Shown piece by piece: positions 45,026 to 52,069 of a DNA stretch of 64,000 nucleotides. Position 1 is the stretch's first letter; every line of letters begins with the position of its first letter. This DNA is from Microbacterium imperiale (lineage in GTDB: Bacteria; Actinomycetota; Actinomycetes; Actinomycetales; Microbacteriaceae): the NCBI RefSeq assembly GCF_017876655.1, contig NZ_JAGIOK010000001.1:2294001-2358000 (forward strand), read 5' to 3'. Below the pieces are notes generated by a model. The model made no database searches and was not told where the DNA came from. It saw only the letters and a program-made list of their open reading frames with translations. The translations under genes were made by a program, and so were the position numbers.

Positions 45026-47062
45026 TCACCGGAGGAACGCGGCGGCGACGCCGGAGTCGACCGGGATGTGCAGGCCGGTCGTGCGCGAGAGCTCGGGGCC
45101 GGTCAGCACGTAGACGGCGTCGGCGACGTTCTCGGGCACGACCTCGCGCTTGAGGATCGTGCGGTTGGCGTAGAACTGGCCGAGGTCCTCTTCCCGGACG
45201 CCGTACGTCGCGGCGCGGTTGGCGCCCCAGCCGGCGGCGAAGATGCCCGAGCCGCGCACGACGCCGTCGGGGTTGATGCCGTTGACCCGCACGCCGTGCT
45301 CGCCGAGCTCGACCGCGAGCAGCCGCACCTGGTGGGCCTGGTCGGCCTTCGTCGCCGAGTACGCGATGTTGTTGGGCCCGGCGAAGACGGAGTTCTTCGA
45401 GGAGATGTAGATGACGTCGCCGCCCATCTTCTGCTCGATGAGTGCCTTCGCTGCGGCCTTCGACACGAGGAACGAGCCCTTGGCCATGACGTCGTGCTGC
45501 AGGTCCCAGTCCTTCTCGGTGGTCTCGAGCAGCGGCTTCGACAGCGACAGCCCGGCGTTGTTGACGACGAGGTCGATGCCCCCGAACGCCAGCAGCGTCG
45601 CGTCGATCGCGGCCTGTACGCCCTCGGCGTCGGCGACGTTGGCTGCCACGCCGATCGCGACATCCGTGCCGCCGAGCTCGGCGGCGGCGGCCTGCGCCTT
45701 CTCGAGGTCGAGGTCGGCGACGACGACGCACGCGCCCTCGGCCGCGAGCCGGGTGGCGATGGCCTTGCCGATGCCGGATGCCGCACCCGTGACGAACGCG
45801 ATGCGCCCCTGGTGGGTCTTGGGCTTGGGCATCCGCTGGAGCTTGGCCTCTTCGAGGGCCCAGTACTCGATGCGGAACTTCTCGGCGTCCGAGATGGGCG
45901 CGTACGTCGAGAGCGCCTCGGCGCCGCGCATGACGTTGATCGCGTTGACGTAGAACTCACCGGCGACGCGTGCGGTCTGCTTGTTCGCGCCGTAGGAGAA
46001 CATGCCCACGCCCGGGACGAGCACGATGAGCGGATCGGCGCCGCGGATCGCCGGCGAGTCCGCGTCGGCGTGGGCGTCGTAGTACGCCTGGTAGTCGGCG
46101 CGGTACTCGGTGTGCAGCTCGTGCAGGCGGGCGATCTGATCCTCGACCGAGGCCGTCGCCGGCACGTCGAGGATGAGCGGCTTGACCTTGGTGCGCAGGA
46201 AGTGGTCGGGGCAGCTCGTGCCGAGCGCGGCGAGAGCGGGGGCCTTCTCGGATGCCAGGAAGTCGAGCACGACGTCCGCGTCGGTGTAGTGGCCGACCAT
46301 GGGCTTGTCGGTCGACGCGATCCCCCGGATGGTCGCGGCGAGGGCTGCGGCCCGGGTGCGACGCTCGGCCTCGGGCAGCGCCTCGAAGCCGGGACGCACG
46401 CCACCGAACGGCTCAGCCATGCCGTGCTCGTCGATGTAGGCCTGAGCGGTCGCGATGATCCAGAGGCTGTTCGCCTCGGCCTCGTCCGAGGTGTCACCCC
46501 ACGCCGTGATGCCGTGCCCGCCGAGGATGCATCCGATCGCCTCGGGGCTCTTCGCCTTGATCTCGGCGATGTCGAGGCCGAGCTGGAAGCCGGGGCGGCG
46601 CCACGGCACCCACACGACCTTCTCGCCGAAGATCTTCGCGGTGAGCGCCTCACCGTCGGCGGCGGTCGCGATCGCGATGCCGGCGTCGGGGTGCAGGTGG
46701 TCGACGTGGGCGGCATCCACCAGTCCGTGCATCGCCGTATCGATCGACGGAGCGGCCCCGCCCTTGCCGTGCAGGCAGTAGTCGAACGCGGCGACCATCT
46801 CGTCCTCGCGCTCGACTCCCGGGTAGACGTTCACCAGCGCGCGCATCCGGTCGAGGCGGAGCACCGCGAGCCCCTGCTCGGTGAGGGTGCCGAGGTCGCC
46901 GCCCGATCCCTTGACCCACAGCAGCTCGACGGGTTCGCCGGTGACCGGGTCGGTGTCGGTGCCCTTGGCGGAGGTGTTCCCGCCGGCGTAGTTGGTGTTC
47001 TTGGGGTCGGAGCCCAGGCGGTTGCTGCGCGCGATGAGGTCGGCGGCTGCGGCGGAGGTCAT
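45026..47062 (-). CDS. Bifunctional rhamnulose-1-phosphate aldolase / lactaldehyde dehydrogenase
   Basis: This protein has 678 residues (RhaEW-type fusion). The class II aldolase domain (about 1-390) has NYAGGNTSAKG, VKGSGGDLG, and metal ligands in HVDHLHPDAGIAIA and GGHGITAWG. The SDR domain (about 415-678) has the NAD motif TGAASGIGKAIA, NNAGLS and the catalytic YSATK. It splits rhamnulose-1-phosphate into DHAP and L-lactaldehyde and oxidises the latter to lactate, so the toxic aldehyde need not leave the protein. GAAGGA ribosome site. Confidence 0.95.
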   Translation of the reverse strand: MTSAAAADLIARSNRLGSDPKNTNYAGGNTSAKGTDTDPVTGEPVELLWVKGSGGDLGTLTEQGLAVLRLDRMRALVNVYPGVEREDEMVAAFDYCLHGKGGAAPSIDTAMHGLVDAAHVDHLHPDAGIAIATAADGEALTAKIFGEKVVWVPWRRPGFQLGLDIAEIKAKSPEAIGCILGGHGITAWGDTSDEAEANSLWIIATAQAYIDEHGMAEPFGGVRPGFEALPEAERRTRAAALAATIRGIASTDKPMVGHYTDADVVLDFLASEKAPALAALGTSCPDHFLRTKVKPLILDVPATASVEDQIARLHELHTEYRADYQAYYDAHADADSPAIRGADPLIVLVPGVGMFSYGANKQTARVAGEFYVNAINVMRGAEALSTYAPISDAEKFRIEYWALEEAKLQRMPKPKTHQGRIAFVTGAASGIGKAIATRLAAEGACVVVADLDLEKAQAAAAELGGTDVAIGVAANVADAEGVQAAIDATLLAFGGIDLVVNNAGLSLSKPLLETTEKDWDLQHDVMAKGSFLVSKAAAKALIEQKMGGDVIYISSKNSVFAGPNNIAYSATKADQAHQVRLLAVELGEHGVRVNGINPDGVVRGSGIFAAGWGANRAATYGVREEDLGQFYANRTILKREVVPENVADAVYVLTGPELSRTTGLHIPVDSGVAAAFLR

Positions 47063-47090
47063 GGCTTTCCTTCGGGGTAGGGAGAGGAGG

Positions 47091-47936
47091 TCAGGATGCG
47101 GCGAGATCGGCGAACCGCTGCACGATTCGTGCCATCGATGCCGCGAAGCCCGGATGCTCGGGCCGGTTGAGGTGGCCGTGGTCGGTGCCCGGCTCGACGA
47201 CGAGGTCGACCCGGCGGCCCGCCGTGCGGAGGGTTGCGGCGAAGACCTCGGCCGACACGCTGAGCTCGTCGATCTCGCTCGTCACGATGAATGTCGGCGG
47301 AAACTCGTCGAGCTCGCCGACGTTTGCGAGGCCGGGGACCGCGCCGATGGGTGCTCCGACGACCGGGCCGCCGAGGTAGTTCTCGTACATCGCCCGGACC
47401 ACATCGGGACCGAACCGGTCGTGCTCCGGGTGCGCGTCCAGCGCGGCGCGCAACGCCAGGCCGGGAGCGGGCTGCACCGCGAGCAGCGTCGGGTAGGCGA
47501 GCACCACGAGCGCGGGTGCTGGCTCATCGGAGCCGAGCAGGCGCAGCGTCGCACCGGCGGCGAGGTTCGCACCGGCGCTCGCGCCGCCGATCGCCAGCCG
47601 CGACAGGCCGAGCCGGTCGGCGTTGTCGCCGGTCCAGCGCCAGGCGCGCAGGACGTCGTCGGATGCCGCGGGGAACCGGTTCGCGCTCCGGTCGTCGTCC
47701 GCGGCGTCGGCGCCGTCCCATTCCGGCGGGATCGGGCTGAGGCGGTAGTCGACCGAGACGACGGTGGTGCCTCGGGCGGCCAGGCCGCGGGCGACGGCAT
47801 CCGCTTCGGGCATGTCGAGGTCGCCGTACGCGAACCCGCCGCCGTGCATCCAGACCAGGCCGGTGCCGGTCGGCTCGGCGGCGGGATAGACGCGCACGAG
47901 TCCGTCCGCCGCACTGTACGGCGTCGGCTCGCTCAT
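47091..47936 (-). CDS. Alpha/beta hydrolase (HSL-type esterase) in the rhamnose operon
   Basis: This protein has 281 residues. The HSL oxyanion motif HGGGFAYGD, nucleophile GGASAGANL (Ser in GxSxG), acid in SEIDEL and His in GTDHGHLN are all present. No signal peptide, so it works inside. Because it lies between the transporter and the aldolase genes, it probably acts on imported rhamnosyl compounds, for example removing acetyl groups from rhamnogalacturonan fragments; this is inference. ATGA overlap with the transporter gene. Confidence 0.85.
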   Translation of the reverse strand: MSEPTPYSAADGLVRVYPAAEPTGTGLVWMHGGGFAYGDLDMPEADAVARGLAARGTTVVSVDYRLSPIPPEWDGADAADDDRSANRFPAASDDVLRAWRWTGDNADRLGLSRLAIGGASAGANLAAGATLRLLGSDEPAPALVVLAYPTLLAVQPAPGLALRAALDAHPEHDRFGPDVVRAMYENYLGGPVVGAPIGAVPGLANVGELDEFPPTFIVTSEIDELSVSAEVFAATLRTAGRRVDLVVEPGTDHGHLNRPEHPGFAASMARIVQRFADLAAS

Positions 47937-49249
47937 CGCTTCACCGGGATGCCGGCGGCGGTGGTCACATGCCGCCCGTAACGCTCGAACTCGATGTCCT
48001 CGAGCGACTTGCCCTCGGTCTTCGGCGCCCAGATCGTGCCGATCAGCAGCGCCGCGACGAGCAGGCCGAGGATGATCACGCCGAGGCCGCCGAGTCCGAG
48101 TCCCGACAGCAGGACGGGGAACACGAGGCTCAGCAGGCCGACCATGACTCGCGCGAGCATGAAGAGCACGCCCTGCGCGCTCGCGCGGTAGCGCGTGGCG
48201 AACAGCTCTGCAGTCCACAGGCCGTAGAAGGCCTGGGCTCCGATGCCGGCCGAGATGCCCCACGCGACCGCGAAGAACAGCAGCGAGAAGAGCCCGGGAG
48301 GGGCGTAGATCAGCACGGCCCACGCGACGACACCCAGCGCCGCGCCCCCGAGATAGAGCCACTTGCGCCGGACGCGGTCGCCGTAGCGCATGAACCCGAA
48401 GAACGTCGCGGCGGCGGTCAGGGTCCACACGAGCACCTGCAGCAGGTTCTGCTGCATCGGGTCGTGCAGTCCGGCTGCGTCGTAGACGCGCGGCTGGAAG
48501 ATGCCCGCCTGGCCGGCGACGGTGTTCCACAGTCCGTAGACGCCGATGAGGAAGGCGAGTGCTCCCCAGTTCTTCGGCTCCTTGAGCAGGCCGGCGATGC
48601 CGGAGAAGAAGGACGGACGCTCACCCGCGCCGAGGGCGGCCTCACGTTCGCTCTTCCAGCGCCGCGACTCGGGGAGTCCGCGCCGCACCCACCAGGTGAC
48701 GGCGGCGATGACGAACAGGTGGAAGAAGATCAGGCGCGAGCCGAGCAGGCCGAGCGGGCCGACGATGACGGCGAGCAGGAACCCCGCCGCCGGGCCGATG
48801 GACCAGGCGAGCTGCGCCGTGCCCACGTGCGCGGCCCGGTGCTCGTTCGGCGCCTCCTCGGCGATGTAGGTCCACGACGCCGGAACACCGGCACCGACGG
48901 CGATGCCCATGAGGATCACGCCGACGAGCAGGACCGCCAGGTTCGGGGCGAAGGTCACCGCGAGCGCCCCGACCATGAACACGATGAGGTCGTACGTGTA
49001 GATGAATTTGCGGCCGAGCCGGTCGCACAACGGGCCGCCGATCGCGGCGCCGATCGCCGCGCCGAAAGCGTTCGCCGACAGCGCCGCGACGATCCCGACG
49101 ACGCCGTCGTCGAACCCGAAGGCCTCTTGCCACAGCGTCAGGCTCGTCGCCAGCGCGATGATCGCGCCGGCCTCGATGTAGTTCGACATCGCGACGGCGA
49201 TCGTCGCCTTCCAGGCACTCAGGGGACGGCGGCGGCGGGTCGTGCTCAT
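47933..49249 (-). CDS. MFS sugar transporter, probable rhamnose or rhamnoside uptake
   Basis: This protein has 438 residues and 12 membrane helices. The sugar-porter-like loop GGPLCDRLGRKFIYTYDL sits between helices 2 and 3, with PESRRW after helix 6 and APKTEGKSLEDIE at the end, close to the PETKG motif of the sugar porter family. It overlaps the genes on both sides by 4 bases, tying it to rhaI and the esterase. It is not related to E. coli RhaT. Confidence 0.9.
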   Translation of the reverse strand: MSTTRRRRPLSAWKATIAVAMSNYIEAGAIIALATSLTLWQEAFGFDDGVVGIVAALSANAFGAAIGAAIGGPLCDRLGRKFIYTYDLIVFMVGALAVTFAPNLAVLLVGVILMGIAVGAGVPASWTYIAEEAPNEHRAAHVGTAQLAWSIGPAAGFLLAVIVGPLGLLGSRLIFFHLFVIAAVTWWVRRGLPESRRWKSEREAALGAGERPSFFSGIAGLLKEPKNWGALAFLIGVYGLWNTVAGQAGIFQPRVYDAAGLHDPMQQNLLQVLVWTLTAAATFFGFMRYGDRVRRKWLYLGGAALGVVAWAVLIYAPPGLFSLLFFAVAWGISAGIGAQAFYGLWTAELFATRYRASAQGVLFMLARVMVGLLSLVFPVLLSGLGLGGLGVIILGLLVAALLIGTIWAPKTEGKSLEDIEFERYGRHVTTAAGIPVKR

Positions 49250-50412
49250 GCGCCCCACCCGGCCTGTGTGCCGCCGACGCGATCGGCTTCGATCTTCTGC
49301 TGGTAGCCGGATGCCGCGTAGGCGGCCATCGGGTCGGCGGGCAGGCCCCGCGACTCGCGCCACTCGGCCAGGGCCGAACGCACGTCGGTGTAGAACGCGT
49401 CCATGAACACCGCCTGCGCTCCGAGGACGTCGTTCGCTCGCTGGGCCGCGGCCAGGGCGTCGCGGTCGAGGAGGAGGGCGCGCGCGGTCATCTCCTGCAC
49501 GTTGAGCACCGAGCGGATCTGCCCGGGGATCTTCGCCTCGATGTTGTGGCACTGGTCGAGCATGAACACGACGTCGGGGTTGTCGAAGCCGCCGCCGCGC
49601 AGCACCTCGACGAGGATGCGGAACAGCTGGAACGGGTCGGCCGCGCCCACGATGAGGTCGTCGTCGGCGTAGAAGCGCGAGTTGAAGTCGAACGAGCCGA
49701 GCTTTCCGAGGCGCAGCAGCTGCATGACGATGAACTCGATGTTCGTGCCGGGAGCGTGGTGGCCCGTGTCGAGGCACACCATCGCGCGCTCGCCGAGGGC
49801 GGCCACCTGCACGTAGCTCGTCCCCCAGTCGGGGACGTCGGTGTGGTAGAACGACGGCTCGAAGAACTTGTACTCCAGCACCAGGCGCTGCTCGCCCGTG
49901 AGGCGGTCGTAGATCTGCTGCAGCGAATCGGCCAGGCGGTCCTGGCGGGCGCGCATGTCGTTCTGCCCGGGGTAGTTCGACCCCTCGGCCAGCCAGATCT
50001 TCAGGTCGCGCGAGCCCGTGGCATCCATGACGTCGATGCACTCGAGGTGGTGGTCGATGGCCTTGCGGCGGATCGCGTCATCCTCGTGGGTCAGGGCGCC
50101 GAACTTGTAGTCCTCGTCCTGGAACGTGTTCGAGTTGATCGTGCCGAGTGCGACGCCGAGATCTTCGGCGTGGCTGCGGAGGGCGCTGTAGTCGTCGACC
50201 TTGTCCCACGGGATGTGCAGCGCCACCGACGGGGCGAGCCCGGTCACGCGGTTGACCTCGGCGGCATCCGCGATCTTCTCGAACGGATCGCGGGGTGTGC
50301 CGGCGGTGGGGAAGACCCGGAAACGCGTGCCGGAGTTGCCGAACGCCCAGCTGGGGAGCTCGATGCCCTGGCGTTCGAGCAGGGCGAAGTGGTCGGGGGA
50401 GAGTGCGGTCAC
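49246..50412 (-). CDS. rhaI: L-rhamnose isomerase (RhaI type)
   Basis: This protein has 388 residues of the xylose-isomerase-like TIM barrel. It converts L-rhamnose to L-rhamnulose. Visible metal-site blocks: LEYKFFEPSFYHTDVPDWGT, CLDTGHHAPGTNIEF and FDFNSRFYADDDLIVG. It belongs to the Pseudomonas/Bacillus RhaI branch rather than E. coli RhaA. Start GTG 50412 lies in a GTGA overlap with rhaM. Confidence 0.94.
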   Translation of the reverse strand: MTALSPDHFALLERQGIELPSWAFGNSGTRFRVFPTAGTPRDPFEKIADAAEVNRVTGLAPSVALHIPWDKVDDYSALRSHAEDLGVALGTINSNTFQDEDYKFGALTHEDDAIRRKAIDHHLECIDVMDATGSRDLKIWLAEGSNYPGQNDMRARQDRLADSLQQIYDRLTGEQRLVLEYKFFEPSFYHTDVPDWGTSYVQVAALGERAMVCLDTGHHAPGTNIEFIVMQLLRLGKLGSFDFNSRFYADDDLIVGAADPFQLFRILVEVLRGGGFDNPDVVFMLDQCHNIEAKIPGQIRSVLNVQEMTARALLLDRDALAAAQRANDVLGAQAVFMDAFYTDVRSALAEWRESRGLPADPMAAYAASGYQQKIEADRVGGTQAGWGA

Positions 50413-50813
50413 GATGCGTCGTCGCTTTCGTCGTCGGGGGTGGGGGAGGCGCCGTCGCGGTCGTCGTCCGCGGCGGCGAGCTGGTCGTGCAGGTTGAAGA
50501 TCTCGGTGAGCGGGGTCGCCGCTTGATCGGGGCGCCCGTCGAGGCCGACGAAGAAGCGCGCCATCTCGGCTTCCCAGCGGGCAGCGACGGGCGACGCGGC
50601 GAGATAGGCCTGCGCCGCCTCGTCGTCGTCGACCTCGTAGTACCCGATGAGGCGGCCGCCGTCGCCGAGGAAGAGCGAGTAGTTGCGGCGCCCGGACGCG
50701 GCGATCTCGGCGAGCATGTCGGCCCAGACGGGGGTGTGGCGTGCGACGTACTCGTCGAGCAGGTCGGGGTGGATCTGCAGCGAGAAGCAGACCCGGTGGG
50801 CGGTTGCGCTCAT
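50409..50813 (-). CDS. rhaM: L-rhamnose mutarotase
   Basis: This protein has 134 residues. It interconverts alpha and beta L-rhamnose, supplying the anomer used by the isomerase. Signatures: RVCFSLQIHPDLLDEYVARH (active-site His), RNYSLFLGDGGRLIGYYEVDD and EIFNLH. The Asp/Ser-rich last 20 residues are extra. First gene of the operon, with AGGAG 8 bases before the ATG. Confidence 0.93.
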   Translation of the reverse strand: MSATAHRVCFSLQIHPDLLDEYVARHTPVWADMLAEIAASGRRNYSLFLGDGGRLIGYYEVDDDEAAQAYLAASPVAARWEAEMARFFVGLDGRPDQAATPLTEIFNLHDQLAAADDDRDGASPTPDDESDDAS

Positions 50814-50858
50814 CGTCGAGGCTCCTGGTCGGTGCCGACGATGGTGTCGGCGAGGGGA

Positions 50859-50870
50859 TGAATCGTTTCA
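50859..50870. promoter_or_regulatory. LacI-type operator at the rha operon start site
   Basis: TGAATCGTTTCA, an imperfect palindrome of the TGAAACGTTTCA type. The predicted transcription start of the minus-strand operon (about 50867) falls inside it, so binding would repress rhaM-rhaB. Confidence 0.65.
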
Positions 50871-50873
50871 TGC

Positions 50874-50879
50874 AGGCTA
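50874..50879 (-). promoter_or_regulatory. -10 box of the rhamnose operon
   Basis: TAGCCT on the minus strand. The mRNA would have a leader of about 54 bases carrying a normal ribosome site, unlike the leaderless regulator opposite. Confidence 0.5.
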
Positions 50880-50903
50880 GTGCGTCGTGACGGGCGACGC
50901 AAC

Positions 50904-50918
50904 TGGCAAGCGCTTACC
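50904..50918. promoter_or_regulatory. Second LacI-type operator between rhaM and the regulator
   Basis: A site with core AAGCGCTT (50908-50915) and matching C/G flanks. It is 47 bp from the first site and upstream of both promoters. Its core is shared with the site before the PL11 lyase gene. Confidence 0.55.
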
Positions 50919-50948
50919 GCTTCTGGCGCGCTCGCGAGGCCGGCGCGC

Positions 50949-50954
50949 TACGGT
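50949..50954 (+). promoter_or_regulatory. -10 box for the rhamnose regulator (leaderless)
   Basis: TACGGT with a 7-base spacer to ATG 50962; it excludes an in-frame upstream start at 50887. Confidence 0.55.
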
Positions 50955-50961
50955 TGAGCGC

Positions 50962-51969
50962 ATGGCAGTGAGCGTGCGGGATGTCGCGGTTGCGGCATCC
51001 GTGTCGGTGGGGACGGTCTCGAACGTCCTCAACAACCCGGCCCGCGTGTCACCCGAGATGGTCGCGCGCGTGCAGCAGGCCATCGCCGACCTCGGCTTCG
51101 TCCGCAACGACGCCGCGCGGCAGCTGCGAGCGGGCCGCAGTCGCTCGATCGGGATCGTGGTGCTCGACATCGGGAACCCGTTCTTCGCCGAGGTCGCGCG
51201 CGGCGCCGAGACCCGGGCCGCCGAGAGCGGCATGGCCGTGCTGCTCAGCACGAGTGACGAGAAGCCCGAGCGCGAGGCGGCTCACCTCGACCTGTTCCGC
51301 GAGCAGCGCGTCAACGGCGTCCTCGTGACGCCGGCGGGGGACGACCTGGGGCGCCTGGACGCGCTGCGTGCCGCGGGGGTGCCGGTCGTGCTGGTCGACC
51401 GCGAGGTCGACGACGACGCGTTCGCCTCGGTGTCGGTCGACGACGTCGAGGGCGGGTACCTGGCCGTCGCGCATCTGCTCGCACGCGGACGCCGCCGTAT
51501 CGCGTTCGTGCGCGGACCGGCGTCGATCCGGCAGGTCGCGGACCGTCTCGAGGGGGCTCGGCGCGCGGTGGCGGAGGTGCCGGGGGCGACGCTCGAGGAG
51601 GTGCCGGTGCCCGCGCTGTCGGTGCTGCACGGACGTTCCGCCGGAGAGCGGCTGCGCGAGCGCGCCGGCGACGACCGGGTGGATGCCGTCTTCGCCGCCA
51701 ACGATCTGCTCGCGGTCGGCGTGCTGCAGGCGTTCTCGGTGCTCGGCCGCGTCCGGGTGCCTGAGGAAGTCGCACTCATCGGGTACGACGACATCGACTT
51801 CGCGTCCGCTACGGTCGTGCCGCTCAGCTCGATCCGGCAGCCCGCGCATGAGATCGGTTATCGCGCCGTGGATCTGCTGCTGCGCGGGTTGGACGACCCC
51901 GCCGGCGCCTACGAGCGCCGGGTGCGATTCCGCCCGGAACTCGTGGCGCGGGACTCCACCGGAGGCTGA
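50962..51969 (+). CDS. LacI family regulator of rhamnose genes
   Basis: This protein has 335 residues. The helix-turn-helix is VRDVAVAASVSVGTVSNVLNNP with hinge ARQLRAGRSRSIGIVVLDI. The effector domain has NPFFAEVARGAETRA, VFAANDLLAVGVL and GYDDIDFASATVVPLSSIRQP. It is divergent from the rhamnose operon and immediately upstream of the PL11 lyase gene. Likely inducer: rhamnose, rhamnulose or a phosphate of it (inference). Confidence 0.93.
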   Translation: MAVSVRDVAVAASVSVGTVSNVLNNPARVSPEMVARVQQAIADLGFVRNDAARQLRAGRSRSIGIVVLDIGNPFFAEVARGAETRAAESGMAVLLSTSDEKPEREAAHLDLFREQRVNGVLVTPAGDDLGRLDALRAAGVPVVLVDREVDDDAFASVSVDDVEGGYLAVAHLLARGRRRIAFVRGPASIRQVADRLEGARRAVAEVPGATLEEVPVPALSVLHGRSAGERLRERAGDDRVDAVFAANDLLAVGVLQAFSVLGRVRVPEEVALIGYDDIDFASATVVPLSSIRQPAHEIGYRAVDLLLRGLDDPAGAYERRVRFRPELVARDSTGG

Positions 51970-51977
51970 CGCTCCCA

Positions 51978-52005
51978 CGCCTGATGAGAGAAACCTCATC
52001 AGGCG
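51978..52005 (+). terminator. Hairpin after the rhamnose regulator gene
   Basis: An 11-bp stem (51978-51988 with 51995-52005) and a 6-base loop begin 8 bases after the stop. No T-run. Confidence 0.65.
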
Positions 52006-52021
52006 CGAGAGCCGCGGCGCT

Positions 52022-52027
52022 TAGGCT
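52022..52027 (+). promoter_or_regulatory. -10 box for the PL11 lyase gene
   Basis: TAGGCT, giving a start near 52034 and a leader of about 36 bases. The leader has only a weak ribosome site (GATGGGA). Confidence 0.45.
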
Positions 52028-52040
52028 CATCCCCATCGCA

Positions 52041-52054
52041 GGAAAGCGCATTCC
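52041..52054. promoter_or_regulatory. Operator-like palindrome in the PL11 leader
   Basis: GGAAAGCGCATTCC, a near-palindrome with GCGC centre. It matches the rha site at 50904-50918 at most positions and lies just after the predicted start, a roadblock position. It suggests co-regulation by the same LacI protein. Confidence 0.5.
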
Positions 52055-52069
52055 GATGGGATTGATTCG

